Shown: positions 1 to 10,160 of the stretch, piece after piece
How the letters are laid out: the number at the start of each line of letters is the position of its first letter
Position numbering within the stretch: position 1 is the stretch's first letter
Assembly: GCA_019188255.1 (NCBI GenBank)
Contig: JAETXT010000007.1
Coordinates: forward strand, 5,332,001-5,396,000
Reading direction: 5' to 3'
Length of the DNA: 64,000 bases
Source: Verticillium longisporum
Taxonomy: Eukaryota; Ascomycota; Sordariomycetes; Glomerellales; Plectosphaerellaceae
Position numbers and translations under genes: made by a program
The notes under the pieces: model-generated
What the model saw: only the letters and a program-made list of their open reading frames with translations
The model's database searches: none
What the model was told of the DNA's origin: nothing

Positions 1-1
1 C

Positions 2-154
2 TGGAGGGGCCAGCAGGACAAGAACTTTGCGAGCGAGTGGAGCGCCAACGTCAAGCACGAGCTGTTTGAGGACGCCAAGGCGTTGCAGGGCGTCGAGGCG
101 GCTGAGGTTGAGCAGGTCGTCGACACGGCGACGCCTGTTGTGAAAGAGGCCTGA
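2..154 (+). CDS. 3' end of an unidentified protein-coding gene
   Basis: An open frame runs from the window edge to a TGA at 152-154. The 50 visible residues start WRGQQDKNFASEW and end in an Ala/Val/Glu-rich tail (TPVVKEA). Codon third positions are G/C-rich, as in the other genes of this window, and the frame is the only one without stops. No domain can be recognised from so short a C-terminus, so no function is proposed. Confidence 0.5.
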   Translation, partial: WRGQQDKNFASEWSANVKHELFEDAKALQGVEAAEVEQVVDTATPVVKEA

Positions 155-545
155 GAAGGAAGGGGCAGAGCAGATGAGAGCAGATGAGAGCAGATGAGAG
201 CAGACAGCAAGCAGACCGACTCATGTGTCGATGCGTCTTGCGAGCGTCCTTCGAGGGTTTGTATTACCACACGGCGGTTGTTTACCCAGCCTGTTGTAGA
301 CTATTGTACGAAAGATTTAAACATGTTCATTCATTCATGGCCTTTGTTTACCCTGTATATATGCGTGGCAGTCTGACATGACTGCCGTTGGATGGTGATC
401 TGGGTATGTAAGATCTCGTCGTTGACGGTCGCCATGATCAAAACGTCGTGGCAAATCCCAATCCAACCCGTGATAAATGATAAACAGGTAACCTGCAAAG
501 GAAAAAAAAAACCAGACCAGATATCGCTTTACACCCTCGAAGCCA
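155..545. other. intergenic region between two gene 3' ends, with a short tandem repeat
   Basis: This is the space between the 3' end of the left gene and the 3' end of the convergent sulfotransferase-like gene. It starts with about three tandem copies of GAGCAGATGA (roughly 170-205), a simple repeat. No coding signal is convincing on either strand. Confidence 0.5.
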
Positions 546-2032
546 TTACACCGACAAGGCAAACTTCTTGAGGTACTTGTAATCAGCCAAGTTATCCTCC
601 ACCGTCTGGCGAATCACTTTGGCCCCCTTCTCGCCGTACTTCTCGTTCCACTCGCGATCCTCAGACTCACGAGTAAAAACCTTCTTCTGTGGGAGTCAGT
701 CCGATGCGTCCACTTTGCCATGTCTCAGGGAAGGTCTGGAATTACATGCTTGGGGTCGCGTGCCCTCAGGTTGCAGCTCGACAGGGCATCGTCGTGGAAG
801 CCGACCCACTTGGCAAACTTGTCCTGGGCGAAGGCAGTGTCCTCGTCGCTCCAGTTCAGCATGCCGTCGTGGAAGTCGAGGCCAACCCGCTCGCAATACG
901 CGCGCAGGATGCCCTCGGGGTCGTCGAGGAGGTCATCGGCGTCGATGACGGTCAGGTTGGAGCGGTCGATGAGTCCCTCCTTCAGGAGGAAGTCGAAGAA
1001 GCGGCGCACCTCATCGTAGCCTGCCTCAGCCGGATCGAAGTTGTAGAAACCCGTCACCTTGTCCAGAGGCGGCACAGTACAGCGGAAGTAGGAGGGAATG
1101 GAGCGGCGAGGATGACGGATGAGGAAGGTGAATTGGAACTTGCGGAGAATATCAACGGGGATGACGGTAGGGTTGTTAGGCTCAAAAGACTTCTCGCCGC
1201 CCAGAGAGGGTGCGATGGAAGCGGGGGCACCAGACGGGGGGAAGAGGTAATGAATAATATCCTTGATGAAGATACGCTTGGCGCCCTGTGATCTTGTTAG
1301 TCTGCGTTGGCCTTCCGTGAGAGATGCGACCGGGGATGAAGATCTGGGTGACAGGCATGGCAAAGAGCTTCAGGGGTGCAAGCCGCAGAGAAGCTCTGCA
1401 AGAAGGCTCAAGAACGAATTGGCATTTCGCAGCTTCAATTTCATGTCGCATGCGAATTGACAAGCCTAGGTTTGGTTGCGCGAAGCTCTTCGCAAGGTTG
1501 TCGCCAGCACTTGCGGGTGTCCTGCATGAAGCTAATTGAAGTTTTCACGACTTTGCGATGAAATCGCGGGGTTGCATGCACCACACCAAGAAGCCGCCGA
1601 TACCCATCATGAGACGATTGGGAGAAATGGGAAAACCTACACCCTCGCTAGACTCCCCAATGGTTTGTAGGACATCGGCATACGTTGTGTTGGCAAAGCC
1701 AGACGACTCCCTGGCTTCAACGTCGTCGGCATAACGGGCGCCGAGGCGCTCAGGCCCGTAGTAGAACGCATCGCCAAAAGGCTCATGAACGCAGCTCAAC
1801 ACATCCCTGCGGGTCATGAATACCTGAAATTTCAATCAGCATCAGAGACACGATGGTAGTGAAATAAAGCTGGGTCATTGGAGTTTGGGGAAGAATCTCT
1901 ACAGACTCCTCCCCCCCCCCTAGCTACATGATCCAGGGTTGTCAGAAAACGTACCCTCTCAAAGGCGGTTGAGCATGCCCGGGGATGGGTCGCGCAGAAG
2001 ATGGGCTTCTTGGAGGTCGAGATGACAGTCAT
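546..2032 (-). CDS. sulfotransferase-like P-loop protein, four exons
   Basis: Model on the minus strand: exons 2032-1955, 1823-1641, 1285-746 and 686-546, all phase 0, giving 313 aa. The N-terminus KKPIFCATHPRACSTAFER looks like the 5'-phosphosulfate (PAPS) loop of the sulfotransferase/P-loop NTPase superfamily. FLIRHPRRSIPSYFRC matches the second conserved nucleotide-binding segment. The C-terminus has the usual Trp-rich segment ending in KYLKKFALSV. Splice sites: GTACGT after exon 1, GTAGGT after exon 2, GTAATT after exon 3; acceptors are TTTCAG, ATCACAG and CCCACAG. The ATG at 2032 puts the P-loop motif close to the N-terminus, as in the family. The 355-nt intron between exons 2 and 3 is long for this genome and might hide an exon. 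Substrate is unknown; many fungal members of this family are uncharacterised. Confidence 0.75.
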
Positions 2033-4029
2033 CTTGGCTGATGGCAAGGATGGAAGGCGTGCTAACGGTGGGCTGCTCCAGTTGTCGCGACGTTTGTGAT
2101 GGCGTGCTTGACAAACGAGAGGTTGTCGTGGATTCTTGTGGTGGGCAATGGGGCTGCTCAGTCGTGTGATAGGACAATGAGCGATGGCGCAATGTCTCGA
2201 TGGGGTGTGCAAGCGATGGCGGAATCTCGAGATGAGGGGATGACACGATTGCGTTCTCGAGAGGACGAGATGGGAGGACACCATATATAAAGGCCTTCAC
2301 CCGGTCGTCAACTCTGTCGCGCAACCAGCGTTGGTTGCAAAGCTCCCCCAAGTCTGACATCCAAACTCGCCTCCCGCCGTCCAATCGAGCTCTCAGAAGC
2401 TCTGCAACTGGGCTGTTGCCCCTCTTTCCAACAAGCTCTCACCCACCTGCCACACCCTCTACCCACGCTTGCGGGGGGGCACAGAAAGAACTCAACGAGG
2501 GTAACGTAGGTACAGTACGTCGAGGTACCAATGGCGGAGGTATCTCGGAACTCAACCATGGCGTGAAAAATTGAGCGTCGAGGGCGTCGAGTCAACCGTA
2601 CCCAGCAAAGCGAGCACCCAAGGCTGAGAAACTTGGACGGCTTTCAGGCCCCACGACCAGAGAGAGACCAGCGCCAGGTACCGATCCAGCCAAGGGAGTG
2701 ACCTACCCATCTCCGCCGACGCCCGTGATACATGCGGTTTAGACGTCATAATCACCAAGTTTCTTGGACCGGGGCCAATTGCGGCTTCCGCACCGGAGAC
2801 ACTAGCGTCTCCGCCGAGGGGCCCTTTGGGCCCAGAACCGCTTTTTCCTCCCGTTGACTCCCTCAAGAACTGTTCAAACTCTGTCCACTGGCGCGCGCGA
2901 TACCTCCACCAGACGTACCACCTTCGCTCTGCCCGTACTCTCGCTACCTCCACGTGTCGGGAGTTGTGTCTGTACTTCTCAGGCGACCCGGTAAGGTCCC
3001 GCGGCGGGTGGGGGTACACCTAAGCCTGCGGATGGATCTTCAGTGCGGACTTGTTTTCGTGCGGTTGGCAATCGGCTGAGATGCCGCAGGCAAGAAAATC
3101 GCATGGCCAAGCAGAGGGGTAAGAGGGGAATATGCCATCCTGAACGGGGCATGCTGTAGCTCTCCAAAGACCATGATAAAGTCTGGTTCTAGCCGCGCTG
3201 AGAGATAGTCCTCCGTTGATATAGGCCTGGCTGTTGGCGTATGGAAATGGCTTCTTCAGTGAGGGCGAAAGTCGTGTGAGTTTGACGACTGGGCTTGGCA
3301 GTTGCTAGAGGCTCCATTGACCATTGAATCCGAGAGGGCCAGGATCGTGAAGACGAACCTCACCTCTGGAATCATCTGCCGAAGCGAACCACCACGCCAA
3401 GGACATACTCCACGTCGCAGCTGTACATGCTTCCAGAACAGCCCAGCAAAAAATCTTTGCGAGTGAAAAACTTCAAAGGTATCCATGGGTACCCAAACTT
3501 GCCCGTTTCCATGTATCAAAGGCCCCCTTGACATCGCCGACCACGCCGCGCTCAGCTTCACGCCCGACTGGCACCTTCGGTTTCCATGACCAACTGAATA
3601 ACCACGCCCTCCCACGTCCAAAACCCTGCCGCCGACATATCGCTACCTGAAAAAGGCACATTTCCATGTCGTCTTGCGTCTGGCGCTGTCTACCATCCAA
3701 TAGATGCCCAGTGCTACCCCCGTAGGCCCTCCCTTGTAGCCTGACACCTGAAGACGGCCATGCCGTCAGCGGCGAGACTGCCCATCGCCCTGGCCCTCGC
3801 GTGACCAGTCTGCAGCCGACAGCGGCCAAGCGGCGGTTCCAGCAAGAGTTCGGAGAAGGCGAGACAGGGCGAAAAGGTGCCCACAGGTCTTCGGTTCCCG
3901 TGGAAGCTGGCACCCTGCCTCGTTCTAGCCGACCCTTCGCCCCCCTCCAAGACGAAAGGCCCAATCTCAGCTCGCAGGGAGGGGAGGAGGAAAGAGTTTG
4001 CTCCGGCTCCTGGGTCTCTCACTCTAGCC
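2033..4029. other. intergenic region without a recognisable gene
   Basis: About 2 kb separate the 5' end of the sulfotransferase-like gene from the 3' end of prephenate dehydratase. Open frames exist on both strands (for example 2552-3019 minus, 155 codons) but show no domain, no consistent start context and no splice pattern. A C10 run lies at about 1911-1920 inside the neighbouring gene's first intron, and a G7 run at about 2471-2477. I see no tRNA or repeat. Confidence 0.4.
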
Positions 4030-5257
4030 CTAAGGCCGGGAGCGCTGGTCTTCCCAGCTCCCGAGCCACCGCCATGTTTCCGCAACACGGGCAACACCCT
4101 CAAGAGCGTCGCGGACCCGCCCGTCCGGGTCTCGCACACGGTGGCCTTCAAACTCGACAAAAAGACGTACTGGAAGGGTTCCTCGAGGCTCGGCCGGCTG
4201 TTGATGCTCGTCAGGTTCAGACCGGCTGCGCGGAAGGCGGAGAGCACGTCAGCCAGAGCACCAGGGGCGGTGTGGGGAACCATGAAGGAGACCATGGACT
4301 TTGTCGTGCCAACGTCGGACTGGCAAAGTTTGGGTGGTAAAGGAGTCTTGGACAACTCGACGTTTTCTTTCCGGATGACGAAGAATCGAGTTGTATTGTC
4401 AGAGCGGTCTTCGATGCTCGCAGCGAGGACATCGATGCCGTGGAGCTGGGCAGCGATCTCGCTGGAAATGGCGGCACTGGTGCCGGTCTCGTCTTCGGCA
4501 ACGAGAGCTGCGGCGCGGCTGGTCGATGGCACATCGATCGCTTCGATGCCCTTGAGGTACGTCTGAAGGAATGCTGAACACTGCCCCCATGCCTGGGGAT
4601 GGGAATAGAGCCGGCGGATGTGGGTGAGATCTGTCAGGGGCTTGGCACGGGGCTTGGGCGGGTGCGGCTCTGAAGCCGTGGGGGTGCATGCTCCGGAGCC
4701 GGGGGCGGAGGAGCTGGACAATGCAGATACGGACGTCGGAGCGGCTGATGTCGATTCAGGAGGTGCAGTCACGAGTCTAGAGGCACCTGCAGTATTGGCA
4801 TTGGGTGGTAGGTGCCCTACGAGAAAGTGGTGGACGTCGAGGTAGTTCTCGCCGCAGACAGCGATGTTGGGAGAAAGTTCGTGTCGGTCAGCGAAGCAGT
4901 CAAGAGTGAAGACAACCGAGCCGTTGGTCGAATTCTCAAAAGGTACAACGCCGTACGTGACATGCCCGGCTTGGACGGCGGCGAAGATATCTGCGTGTGT
5001 CAGGCGATGGCGGCTTGGTCTGGATATCAAGATTCTGCCTACCGGGGATGGTGACAAGTGGCTTCAGTTCCCAGCCGCTCTCGGGAAACACCTGCAGGGA
5101 CGCCTGTGATGGTTTAGCACGGGATTTGGCAGCCGAGTGCTTCAGAGGCTAGGAGGACTGTGTCAAATCGGTTTACCTGATGAGTGTAGGAAGCCTGAGG
5201 ACCAAGAAACCCGACGAGTGGTTTGCTGGAAGCCTCATCTCGCGTTGGCTCCGCCAT
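4030..5257 (-). CDS. PHA2: prephenate dehydratase with C-terminal ACT domain (one-base frameshift in the sequence)
   Basis: The enzyme converts prephenate to phenylpyruvate in phenylalanine synthesis. Exons on the minus strand are 5257-5177, 5103-5043 and 4990-4030. The start gives MAEPTRDEASSKPLVGFLGP, the conserved FLGP-ASYTHQ opening. Exon 3 holds the conserved GVVPFENSTNG, the catalytic NTTRFFVI (TRF) motif, and an ACT domain with PGALADVL and NSRP motifs, the sites of phenylalanine binding and feedback control. After QYVF the frame is lost at a run of five A on the plus strand (4160-4164). With one more base, the other frame reads on through VEFEGHRV, ALEGVARVAETWRWLGSWE and a TAG at 4030-4032, which is the standard C-terminus. 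Summed exons are 1103 nt, exactly one short of a multiple of three. As written, the frame instead runs on to 3714 with no homology-like sequence. The enzyme is normally essential for Phe prototrophy, so a sequence error is as likely as a real lesion. Confidence 0.88.
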
Positions 5258-6087
5258 ATCGTCTGCAGGACAGCCAGCGATCAGAGTGTTAGATCTCCGC
5301 CTGCCTCTAGCTGAGGTCAATCCCAGGTCAGCCGAGCAACCGTTGAGGTGTGTCACAGGCTGCGGAAGCAATGGGTTTGGGGGGGATGACGAGGCGTTGC
5401 GGTCAATCAGCTGTGAGACGGTGACCGGCGGGTGGCCACACAGCAGGTGTACCACGAAATGATCGATACGAGAAATGGACAATGGCGCTTGTCCGACGAG
5501 ATGAGGCCGATGATCAGTCGCGGTGTGATCGTCGATGAGGGGTCGTAGTTATCATGGTTGAATTGGGCGAGGGTTTTCTTCTTCGATTGAATTCCCCACG
5601 GCGGGCGGCATCGGACAGGTTGGAGCGCGCAGGGGGCGGTCGCTGTACCACTGGTGGCAGTCACCGCTCTCCACTCTCGCCTTCCTGCTTTCCGACGTCG
5701 TGTACCTGGGCAGCGACAACCGGCTGTCAACCCACGAAATGAGTTGATGGAAATGATTGGTGTTGTTGCCGTCTATCAGGTGCATGGTCACTGGCCCTGA
5801 CCTGTTGCTTGCTACCTACCTGCCTAAGCTACCTAGGTACCTGCCTAAGCTACCTAGGTACCTACCTAGGTACCTACCAGGTAGGTAGGTAAGGTACCTT
5901 ACTATACATTTCCCCGGGTGCCGCACCCTCTTCCCTGGATGGGATATTTGAGTACCGGATGATGATGCTGTCCGTATTGCCTCTGACTCATCTCTTGTGC
6001 AGCATCGTGCCGTCAATCATTGACTTCCAACAAGGACCTCAATCGCGTGATTGCTCATGACTTGATCGCCTCATGAGCAACATTCAG
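5258..6087. other. intergenic region between prephenate dehydratase and the GNAT gene
   Basis: It includes the promoter side of the prephenate dehydratase gene and the 3' side of the GNAT gene. Apart from the repeat tract at 5812-5900 I see no gene or RNA. Confidence 0.4.
5812..5900. repeat. palindromic TACCTAGGTA-rich tract with a 21-bp tandem duplication
   Basis: Two adjacent identical 21-bp units (5818-5838 and 5839-5859) combine CTGCCTAAGC with ACCTAGGT. They are followed by overlapping TACCTAGGTACC palindromes and then GGTAGGTAGG in the opposite sense, so the whole tract can fold on itself. Similar GGTACC/CCTAGGTA tracts recur at about 39020-39095. Such tracts are common in intergenic DNA of filamentous fungi; the function is unknown. 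Confidence 0.7.
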
Positions 6088-6876
6088 CTACTGCTTTCGG
6101 TCCATGGCCGCCTGCACCAGCTCCCTGCCCCCCTCGACCCAATCATCCCAACAGACGCTCAGCGTGGCCGTGTCCCTCCACAAGTCCTCCGGATCGCCGC
6201 CCGGCGGCAGCCCCCGACCGTTGCCAGTCTTGCCCCGCGCGACCCCGTTCTTGAAGAGCATGTGCCACCGCGTGATGCCCTCGTCCTTGAACCCCAGCCG
6301 GTGCGCCAGCTTGATGGAGCCCGCATTCCTCGCGTGCGCCCGCCACTGCACTCTCGCGAGCCCCAGGCCGCCGTCCTCGGGCCTGCCGAGGGCGTACTGC
6401 ACGAGCAGCCCGGCGGCGTTGGTCGCGACGTGCGTGCGCTGGTACGGCGGCAGGATGTACACCCAGCCAATCTCCGTCGTGAGCGTCGTCGTCGAGCTCT
6501 GAAAGTAGGACATGATGCCGGCGAGCTCGCCCTCGTCGTCCTCGGCCGACGCCGGCCGCGTCGTGTCGATGATGGCGTACGTGAAGAAGTCGGGGCTGGC
6601 ATACGACGTCTTTTCGACAAACTCCGTCTTGAACTCTTCGAGGCTATGCCAGGGGCCCGACGGCGTGTACGTGAAGAGGACGGCGTCGTTGCCGGCTAGT
6701 GCATGGAAGCGTTCGGCATGACGGTCCTTCTGCTGCCGTGTGAGTGAGGCTCGTCATCGTAGGCCATGGCAGGCAGAATGACCACTCACGTCAAAGGGCA
6801 CGAGCTTGATCTTGTCGTTGGCGAGCACGCGCACGGGGAAGCAAAAGTTGGTCTTGAAGTCCTGCGTGGCAGACAT
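6088..6876 (-). CDS. GNAT-family N-acetyltransferase (RimJ/RimL type), two exons
   Basis: Exons 6876-6790 and 6732-6088 on the minus strand, 243 aa. The first exon is MSATQDFKTNFCFPVRVLAN... and ends at a GTGAGT donor after PFD. The acceptor is GGCAG, with an alternative three bases later (exon start 6729). The acetyl-CoA binding core is visible as GWVYILPPYQRTHVATNA, the Q/R-x-x-G/A loop of motif A. The family signature N-x-x-S-x-x-L-x-x-x-LGF follows as RNAGSIKLAHRLGFKDEG, then TRWHML. This is the group that acetylates protein N-termini, small amines or toxins; the substrate cannot be told from the sequence. A long opposite-strand frame (6073-6699) is a shadow of this gene. Confidence 0.85.
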
Positions 6877-7128
6877 GGCGTCGGTGGCTTGCCAGAGCTG
6901 TGACGGACGCTGATTTAATCAGAGCTTCCAGCAAAGTCGATGACCACAAAAAAGCAAAATCTCAAATTGATCGTTTTGGATGATGATTCCAAGGCTACGG
7001 ACGGCTGAATGAAGCAATCCGGGTACCTTATGTGAGTCACGCCCTGATGCCAGACTACGCGCATTACCTTTCCCGGCCCTGTGGTGTGCGGCATGGACGC
7101 AGAAATTCCCGGCTTTGGGCGGGGTTTA

Positions 7129-7903
7129 CGGAAGACTGCAGGCCGAACTGGCTCAAAACCAAAAATGTGAATACATTGACCCCGGAGGGTCTTTCCTAGA
7201 ATATGGAAAAAGTCATAATACTAGTCCATATTAGGGATAGCCTATATATATTAAGCGGGGCCAAGGAGCTCTAGCTAATTGGAGGCTATTAGTAAGCAGA
7301 ATAGAATAGAATAGCCTACCCTATTGCCGTGCCTTGGGGCCACCTGTGGGCGTGCCTTGTGCCTATCTGTTGCTGTGCCTTGGGGCTACCTATTGCTACC
7401 TATAGCTATGCCTTGGGCCCATCTATTGCCGTGTCTTAGGGCCACCTGTAGGCGTGCCTTGGGGCCACCTATGGGCGTGCCTTGGGGCCACCTGTGGCTA
7501 TGCCTTGCGCCTACCTATGGCCATGCTTTGGGGCCACCTATGAGCGTGCCTTAGGGGCCACCTATAGCTATAAGGGGTAGTAATAGATGGGCGCAAAGCA
7601 TAGCAATAGATAGGCCTAAGGCACGCCCACAGGTGGCCCCAACGCATAGCAATAGATGGGCGCAAGGCATAGCAATAGATGGGCCCAAGGCACGCCCATA
7701 GGTAGCCCCAAGGCACGGCTATAGTCCGAAGCTGTACGAAGCTGTCCGAAGCTTAGATAATCCCCTTAATAGCATTTTACGGGCTAATATTCATTACCCC
7801 CTTACTAGGATAGATCTATAAAAGGGTCTCAAAGAGGGGGTGGACCTAGTCATCGATTTTTTGGAATTTGGGGTTTTGAGCCAGTTCGGCCTGCAGTCTT
7901 CCG
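7129..7903. mobile_element. 775-bp non-autonomous TIR element with TA target duplication and inverted minisatellite core
   Basis: Perfect 32-bp terminal inverted repeats lie at 7129-7160 and 7872-7903, beginning CGGAAGACTGCAGGCCGAAC. They are flanked by TA on both sides (7127-7128 and 7904-7905), as for Tc1/mariner/pogo-class elements. There is no transposase. The core holds a tandem array of roughly 23-30-bp GTGCCTTGGGGCCACCT-type units at about 7324-7572. This is followed by the same kind of units in inverted orientation at about 7577-7720, so the centre can form a long imperfect hairpin. The TIRs are unlike those of the pogo elements elsewhere in this window, so its driver is not present here. 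Confidence 0.85.
7324..7720. repeat. head-to-head minisatellite arrays inside the TIR element
   Basis: The left half repeats variants of GTGCCTTGGGGCCACCTRTRG and CCTATTGCTATGCCTTG. The right half repeats the reverse complement (GGCCCAAGGCACGCCCA, GCATAGCAATAGATGGGC). Unit lengths vary, suggesting growth by slippage or unequal exchange. The open frames across it (7324-7554 plus, 7498-7716 minus) are repeat translations such as WGHLW/WGYLW and are not credible genes. Confidence 0.75.
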
Positions 7904-8787
7904 TAGGGGTTGCCGGATCGGTCGATCACTGCTAGAGACACCACCGAACCCGCAAGGGCTGTGCTGACAAAACACCCGGACGAGATTTCGGCAAGAAAAC
8001 CCGAGACCAAAAGCCCTCATCACGGCCAACCATACGGCAAGCCGAGAATCTCAGGTTGGCTGACCGCGGAGAATGCGTCTAGTTCACTGGTAATTCGAGA
8101 AGCCTCTTACACGAGCGCTCGGTTCCCAGCATTTGCTCGACCGGCCATCACTGAGATGAGTGCGAGCGGGTAAAGCACAGCGAATCGTGAGAGTGCCGCA
8201 CCCGACGGATATTTTGGTTACAGCAAGCACAAGACGGTGGCCCGATTCACCATGATTAAAGGGGCATATCCAGGCTTGTTGCCGAGGTATCAGGCGGTCA
8301 CTAAGCTCAGCAAGCTGGGGGAATGAGCCATGCACTGCTCGGGCCCCCCGCAGGGTCCAGGCACCAGGCGCAGAGCCTCAAGTGCAGACAGAAATAGACG
8401 GCGCAGAGGATAAAAAGCCATGTTTCGAGCACAGCAACAGACGAAACCCGAGGGTGGGAAACAAAAGAAAACATGCGTCGCGTGCGCAAAGCCACCTGAC
8501 TCGGCGGGGTTAGCGCGCCCGCCGCTCTTGCGGTGGCCTGGCAGGATCCCAGCATCAGCCACACTTCAGCAGAGCACATAATGCTTGGGCACAATCCTCA
8601 GCAAACGACCAGGCCTAACGTTGTGACTGGGAACCTATAGCGTTGCTTAATTCGATTCCAATATAGCAAGGTCTTTCGCTAAATTAACTCTCTCCGCGAC
8701 AAGTGGGGCAGGTTGGTGAAGCCACGGCGCTTGAGTCATGTGTTGCCCCGTTTCTGCCACGGACCGCAGATCCAAACCTGTTCACAT
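7904..8787. other. intergenic region without a recognisable gene
   Basis: Roughly 0.9 kb between the TIR element and the 3' end of the DJ-1/PfpI gene. Open frames up to 95 codons show no domain or splice pattern. Base composition is normal. Confidence 0.4.
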
Positions 8788-9561
8788 CTACACAGTGGCG
8801 ACAGCCTTAGTGTGGTAGAACGGCTCGAGCTCATACTCATCGAGAGCAAGAGAATGCAGAGCCACGTACTTGACGTACTCCGGGTTGAAGTTTTGCAGAC
8901 AGTACTTTGCGATCATCTCGGTTCCTGGAACGAAGTACTATTCAGCATGCTGGCCGCCACATTCGCCACAACAACGGGATGACTTACCAACGGCCGCACC
9001 GCCCGCCGTCCAGAGCTCACCCTTGCCGTTCGGCCCCTCGTACGCCTTGTCCGTGATGGCCCACTTCTGATCAAGCCACTCGACGTTGGGGTGCGCCTGC
9101 TTCGCAGCACCCAAAAGGCTGCGGTTGGTCGTGGCCTTCTTGCCATCGAGCAGGCCGGTGCTGGCGAGCCACATGGAGCCGATGCAGGTGGTCATCCAGA
9201 CGCGGGTCTGGAGCCAGGCCTCCTTCATGAAGCGGTCTGCCGGGGGAGGTCGGTGGCTCGGTAGAGGTCCGCCGATGATGATGATGTCCAGGTCGCGAGG
9301 GCACGTGTCGTAGGTGACGTTGGGGAGATACATGAGGCTGGGGCTCGTGCCCGTGGGTTCGAGGGTGCTGCCGATGTAGTAGAAGGTCGTGTCGACGGCG
9401 TCCTTTTCAAACTTGGCGAACTCCTCGTCAATGGCGAGTCCTCCTTCGTAATGGGTTCTGGAGAGGTTGCCGAGGATATCGATGCCGGTGATGTCTGCTA
9501 GCTGGACGGCTTCCATCATGACTCCGATGCGGAGCGACTTCCTAGGGGTCGTGATGGCCAT
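8788..9561 (-). CDS. DJ-1/PfpI-family protein (class I glutamine amidotransferase-like), two exons
   Basis: Exons 9561-8988 and 8924-8788 on the minus strand, 236 aa. The 63-nt intron (donor GTAAGT) splits a Gly codon and joins GGAAV-G to TEMIAKYCLQNFNPEYV. The fold signature is present: LRIGVMMEAVQLADITGIDILG at the N-terminus, then DIIIIGG, then the nucleophile elbow VWMTTCIGSMWLASTGLLDG with the conserved Cys in TTCIGS. The second exon gives a C-terminal tail ending FYHTKAVATV. Fungal members of this group include isonitrile-hydratase-like and ThiJ/PfpI proteins; the exact activity is unknown. It is the last recognisable gene before the AT-rich island. Confidence 0.85.
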
Positions 9562-10049
9562 TGTCAGGGTTTCAGATAAAGTTCGAGGTGTGATTGATGG
9601 ACAGTGCTCAGGGTTGTGATGTCGTGCAGGACGGTTAACCGATTAGGTTTGAGTTTACTTTATTTAACTTTCTGTTGAGGATGCTACGTTGGGGGTTTTG
9701 TACTCCTTCCATCACTACGCACTATTGACGCAAGATCTCACGTCTTCAAGCCAAGCCGCGTGCTTGAGGAACGAATTCGAGGCAAGGCGCTAGGCCTCGT
9801 AAATACCGACGAGCATCGGACGTTAGCTTAGAAGTGGCCAATGAGGATAAAGAGCGGCCGAGGTATGGACCTGGAACCAAGCAGCTGGGTAAGGTGAGAT
9901 CCTGCCTCAAGGGTACAAGTCCCGTCCCCGAGCCGCAAGTAAAAGGCTTGGCACAGTGCTCGCTTATCGGTACCTGAGGCGCTCGGAAGCTTGATGTAGA
10001 GCTCGGTGTTACGGTTGATCTCGCTGATCGCCGTCACTCCTCCCTGAGG
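9562..10049. other. promoter side of the DJ-1/PfpI gene and island border
   Basis: The sequence goes from gene-like composition into the repeat at 10050. A 69-codon frame (9828-10037 minus) has no recognisable features and is not annotated. Confidence 0.35.
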
Positions 10050-10160
10050 TATAAGCTCAACTGACTATAGGGTATGGACCTAAGCTGACCATTGGGTCCA
10101 CTTTAAAATCGCTTTAAGCCTCTTTAAGAACTGACCTGACTATTAGGGGGTACTAGAGTA
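10050..10160. repeat. border repeat, copy 1
   Basis: A segment of about 110 bp containing GCTCAACTGACTATAGGGTA, CACTTTAAAATCGCT and CTATTAGGGGG recurs in the same orientation at 41080-41188 with a few substitutions. In both places it sits exactly where normal sequence meets AT-rich transposon relics. Confidence 0.75.

Noticed and set aside
3473..3964. 163-codon minus-strand frame downstream of prephenate dehydratase
   Set aside because: No recognisable domain; together with the read-through frame to 3714 it follows only from the frameshift and GC-rich sequence.
6073..6699. 208-codon plus-strand open frame, Arg/Pro-rich
   Set aside because: Shadow of the GNAT gene on the opposite strand; low-complexity translation, no domain.
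7324..7720. Regular repeats with spacers resembling a CRISPR array
   Set aside because: Units are degenerate, of varying length, arranged head to head and inside a TIR element of a fungal genome; no spacers of constant length.
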